A DNA stretch of 15,327 nucleotides. Source: Hyphomicrobiales bacterium. Its GTDB lineage: Bacteria > Pseudomonadota > Alphaproteobacteria > Rhodobacterales > Rhodobacteraceae. The notes under the pieces are model-generated. The model saw only the letters and a program-made list of their open reading frames with translations. It was not told the origin of the DNA and searched no databases. Shown in pieces: positions 13,274 through 15,327 of this stretch. Made by a program: the position numbers and the translations under genes. The stretch is taken from positions 1 to 15,327 of the forward strand of contig PWLT01000240.1 of NCBI GenBank assembly GCA_003558415.1, in the 5' to 3' direction. Numbering within the stretch: position 1 is the first letter of the stretch; the number at the start of each line of letters is the position of its first letter.

Positions 13274-14557
13274 TCACTTCACCAGCGATAACTGTTGCCG
13301 TGGTGCCGCGGTGCCCGAACGCAGGGAATCGTAAGGATCCTCGCTTGCCAGCATCAGATCCACCACCTGCCGCAGCAATTGCCGGCGCCCGCGGGCAGAG
13401 TAATAACCCCCCGGAATCTGAGAGGTTTCAAGCAGATAATGGCGGTAATCACGATAGGCCCGGCTGTCGGGGCGGGCCGGTTGGGCGAAGAACTCGGGCA
13501 GCGGCTGGGTGGAGACGAATTCCGGCTTGGCATAGACCGCCGCCCCGAAGACCTTGAGCGGCAGCCCGCGCCAGAGCACCTGCTGCGCGGCGGTGGAATT
13601 GACCGTCACCGCGCTGCGCGCGTTGTTGAGAAGCCCCGCGAGCTTGCCGCCGCGCACGAAATGGACGCGATCGGCGACGCCGTAATGTTGCGCGAGGCGG
13701 CGGATCTCGCGCCTGACGGGAACCCGCCCGTCATCGAGCGGATGCGCCTTGCAGACCAGGTGATGATGGCGCGGCGCCCCTTCCGCGAAGCCCTTCAGGC
13801 AGACATCGAGGAACTCCGACATCGTCTCGAACGGCCCGTGCATGCGAAAGCTCGCATCATGTTCGAGCTGCAGCAGGACCAGATGATAGGGGAATCCGCC
13901 CAGGCGGATGCGCTGCGTGGCGATCAGCCGTTCGAGCGAAAGGAAAGGCATGCGCAGCAGGCGACGCAGATAGAGCCGGAACTCGGCCCCCACGCCGAGC
14001 GCGCGGTGCGGGCGGAAGTTTCGGTAGCCGCGATTGGCCAGCATGACGAAGCCGTGATAAAGCGCGCCGTAGAAGACGTGTTGGCGCATGTCGCCCCAGC
14101 GCGGCGGGGCGTCGGGCATCTCCATCTCGCATTGTGCGAGGGCCGCGCGCATCTCGGCCACCGACATGCGCATCAACCGCGAATGCCCGTTGGCGCCGCC
14201 GCGCTCATAGGTGACCCAATAGGGACGCAGATACCCCTCCTCGAAGATATGGATGGTGATCCCTGCGGCTCGGGCGATCGCGATGGCCTCCGCGTGGATC
14301 GGGCGCGTGTCGCCATAGATCACCAGATCGGTGATTTGCTTCCCGGCGAGGATCTCGCGCAACCGCGCCCCCCAGTCCTGCTGTGGTGCCCGAAAGGGGA
14401 TGTAGCTCGCCCGGTCGGGCCAGAAGGCCGCATCGCCCGCGTTGAACCCGACCCGCCAGACGCGGACACCCGCGCGCCTGAGCATTTTCGCAAGCGTGGC
14501 GAAGAACGGCCCGTGGGGGCCTTGCAGAAACAGGAAGCTGTGTTGGGGCGTTGTCAT
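13274..14557 (-). CDS. kpsS: Capsule beta-Kdo transferase KpsS (starts the poly-Kdo linker)
   Basis: KpsS adds the first Kdo to the lysophosphatidylglycerol-type lipid anchor of group 2 capsules, after which KpsC extends the chain. The 427-residue protein begins with FLFLQGPHGPFF (8-19) and RVGFNAGDAAFW (35-46). It continues with YGDTRPIH (81-88), IFEEGYLRPYWVTYE (104-118), KAHPLDDG (270-277), VNSTAAQQ (319-326) and GLPLKVFGAAVYA (331-343), all typical of KpsS/capsule Kdo transferases. ATG 14557 is followed at once by the family start; no proper ribosome site precedes it (AGGA lies 13 bases away). It is the first gene of a leftward unit with the export lipoprotein and kpsC, and is divergent from ribE. 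A 93-base gap follows it, so the downstream genes may have a promoter of their own. Confidence 0.94.
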   Translation of the reverse strand: MTTPQHSFLFLQGPHGPFFATLAKMLRRAGVRVWRVGFNAGDAAFWPDRASYIPFRAPQQDWGARLREILAGKQITDLVIYGDTRPIHAEAIAIARAAGITIHIFEEGYLRPYWVTYERGGANGHSRLMRMSVAEMRAALAQCEMEMPDAPPRWGDMRQHVFYGALYHGFVMLANRGYRNFRPHRALGVGAEFRLYLRRLLRMPFLSLERLIATQRIRLGGFPYHLVLLQLEHDASFRMHGPFETMSEFLDVCLKGFAEGAPRHHHLVCKAHPLDDGRVPVRREIRRLAQHYGVADRVHFVRGGKLAGLLNNARSAVTVNSTAAQQVLWRGLPLKVFGAAVYAKPEFVSTQPLPEFFAQPARPDSRAYRDYRHYLLETSQIPGGYYSARGRRQLLRQVVDLMLASEDPYDSLRSGTAAPRQQLSLVK

Positions 14558-14610
14558 TGGTGGCGTTGTGTCCTGCGACCGTGGCGCGGAAACCTGGTGT
14601 TCCGCGGCGT

Positions 14611-14639
14611 CTCATAATGTCCGAGAGGATGGTTAACAA
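14611..14639 (-). promoter_or_regulatory. Candidate promoter of the capsule unit, with a TTAACCAT element
   Basis: On the minus strand TTGTTA (14639-14634, 4/6) and TATGAG (14616-14611, 4/6) are 17 bases apart and predict a start near 14604, about 47 bases before kpsS. The -35 overlaps TTAACCAT (14636-14629), which resembles a half-site of the cell-cycle regulator CtrA as described in Caulobacter. The second TTAA at 7-base spacing is missing. Confidence 0.4.
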
Positions 14640-14762
14640 ACCGCTTGGCGAAATTGAGGCGACTCGCTGGCCTCATGGGGGTGAAATCGGGCCGTCGGGA
14701 TGCGCGGCCGGGCTTGTCGAACGAAGCGTGGCGGGCTAGGTGAGGCGCCGGAGGCTTTAGAG

Positions 14763-15327
14763 ATGTTCACCGGCATCATCACCGATATCGGCACCATTCT
14801 GGCGCTGGAGCCGCGCGGCGATCTGCGCGCGCGCATCGGTACGGGCTATGACGTGGCGGGCATTGATATAGGCGCATCCATTGCCTGTGACGGGGTCTGC
14901 CTGACGGTGATCTCGCGCGGCGCGGAGCAAGGCGGCTGGTTTGAGGTGGAGATCTCGGCCGAGACTCTCGCGATGACCAATCTCGGCGCCTGGGTCGAGG
15001 GCAAGCGCGTCAATCTGGAGCGCGCGCTGAGGGTCGGCGACGAGCTGGGCGGGCATATCGTCTCGGGCCATGTGGACGGCGTGGCCATGGTCGTGTCCCG
15101 GCGCGAGGAGGGCGACAGCACGCGGCTGACCCTGCGCGCGCCCGAGCGACTCGCCGGGTTCATCGCGCCCAAGGGCTCGGTGGCGCTCAACGGTGCCTCG
15201 CTGACCGTCAACGAGGTCGAGGGGGTCGATTTCGGCATCAACCTGATTCCCCACACCAAGGCCGCGACGACCTTCGGTGAGGTGGACGAGGGCGATCTCG
15301 TGAACCTGGAGGTCGATACGCTCGCGC
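14763..15327 (+). CDS. ribE: Riboflavin synthase alpha subunit, N-terminal 188 residues (runs off right edge)
   Basis: Riboflavin synthase dismutates two 6,7-dimethyl-8-ribityllumazine molecules to riboflavin and the pyrimidinedione substrate. The visible 188 codons contain both lumazine-binding repeats. The first has MFTGIITDIG at 1-10, DGVCLTV near 46-52 and ISAETLAMTNLG at about 66-77. The second has GGHIVSGHVDGVA, FIAPKGSVALNGASLTVNEV and INLIPHTKAATTFG. The family has about 200 residues, so only the last few are missing. ATG 14763 is preceded by GGAGG at 8-bp spacing. Family knowledge places ribE next to ribD, ribB and ribH; here about 5.7 kb of leftward genes separate it from ribD. I see no FMN riboswitch in the 205-base gap before it and no convincing promoter for this strand. 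Confidence 0.97.
   Translation, partial: MFTGIITDIGTILALEPRGDLRARIGTGYDVAGIDIGASIACDGVCLTVISRGAEQGGWFEVEISAETLAMTNLGAWVEGKRVNLERALRVGDELGGHIVSGHVDGVAMVVSRREEGDSTRLTLRAPERLAGFIAPKGSVALNGASLTVNEVEGVDFGINLIPHTKAATTFGEVDEGDLVNLEVDTLA

Noticed and set aside
13295..14617. A 440-codon plus-strand frame opposite kpsS
   Set aside because: No family resemblance and no initiation signals; it is antisense to a gene with clear KpsS motifs.
14558..14762. Possible FMN riboswitch before ribE
   Set aside because: The conserved FMN-element segments are not present in the 205 bases; only a promoter-like pair for the opposite gene was found.

Overview
The window looks like chromosomal DNA of a marine-type alphaproteobacterium, most probably Rhodobacterales (Roseobacter/Rhodobacter group). 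The evidence is high GC content, gene overlaps of the ATGA/GTGA type, a Paracoccus-like aa3 oxidase subunit I, an NsrR with a Neisseria-type Cys spacing, the nrdR-ribD junction and an FNR-type box. Codon use and composition look uniform. I see no transposase, integrase, CRISPR array or phage gene.

Layout. (1) Positions 1-170, minus: the N-terminal end of aat. (2) 365-2957, plus: a tightly overlapping kdsD-kdsB-kdsA operon for CMP-Kdo synthesis. (3) 3023-3098: tRNA-Val(UAC). (4) 3141-6231, minus: a DUF2244 membrane protein, ctaD (cytochrome aa3 oxidase subunit I) and lipB. (5) 6471-6557: tRNA-Leu(GAG). (6) nsrR (minus) and nrdR (plus) are divergent around an FNR-type box; nrdR overlaps ribD. 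(7) 9105-14557, minus: an FAH-family hydrolase, then the capsule genes, which run kpsS, Wza/KpsD-like export lipoprotein, kpsC in transcription order. (8) 14763 to the right edge, plus: the start of ribE. No gene-free stretch exceeds 300 bases.

How the genes fit together. KdsD, KdsB and KdsA supply CMP-Kdo. KpsS and KpsC use CMP-Kdo to build the poly-Kdo linker on which group-2-type capsules are assembled, and the Wza/KpsD-like lipoprotein would form the outer-membrane exit channel. The two capsule-related blocks sit about 7 kb apart, separated by housekeeping genes. The second block lies, in reverse orientation, between ribD and ribE, which are usually close neighbours. The inner-membrane ABC exporter (KpsM/T/E type) and the serotype-specific glycosyltransferases are not here. 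NrdR (ribonucleotide reductase control), NsrR (NO sensing), LipB (lipoylation) and CtaD (respiration) are core functions.

I did not find a convincing undescribed multi-gene system. The most notable points are: an FNR box placed at -41.5 relative to a plausible nsrR promoter; a strong bidirectional terminator hairpin inside the first codons of the DUF2244 gene just after ctaD; a divergent KdsB with an altered metal-ligand motif; the capsule block between ribD and ribE; and a conserved-looking intergenic motif after kpsC.
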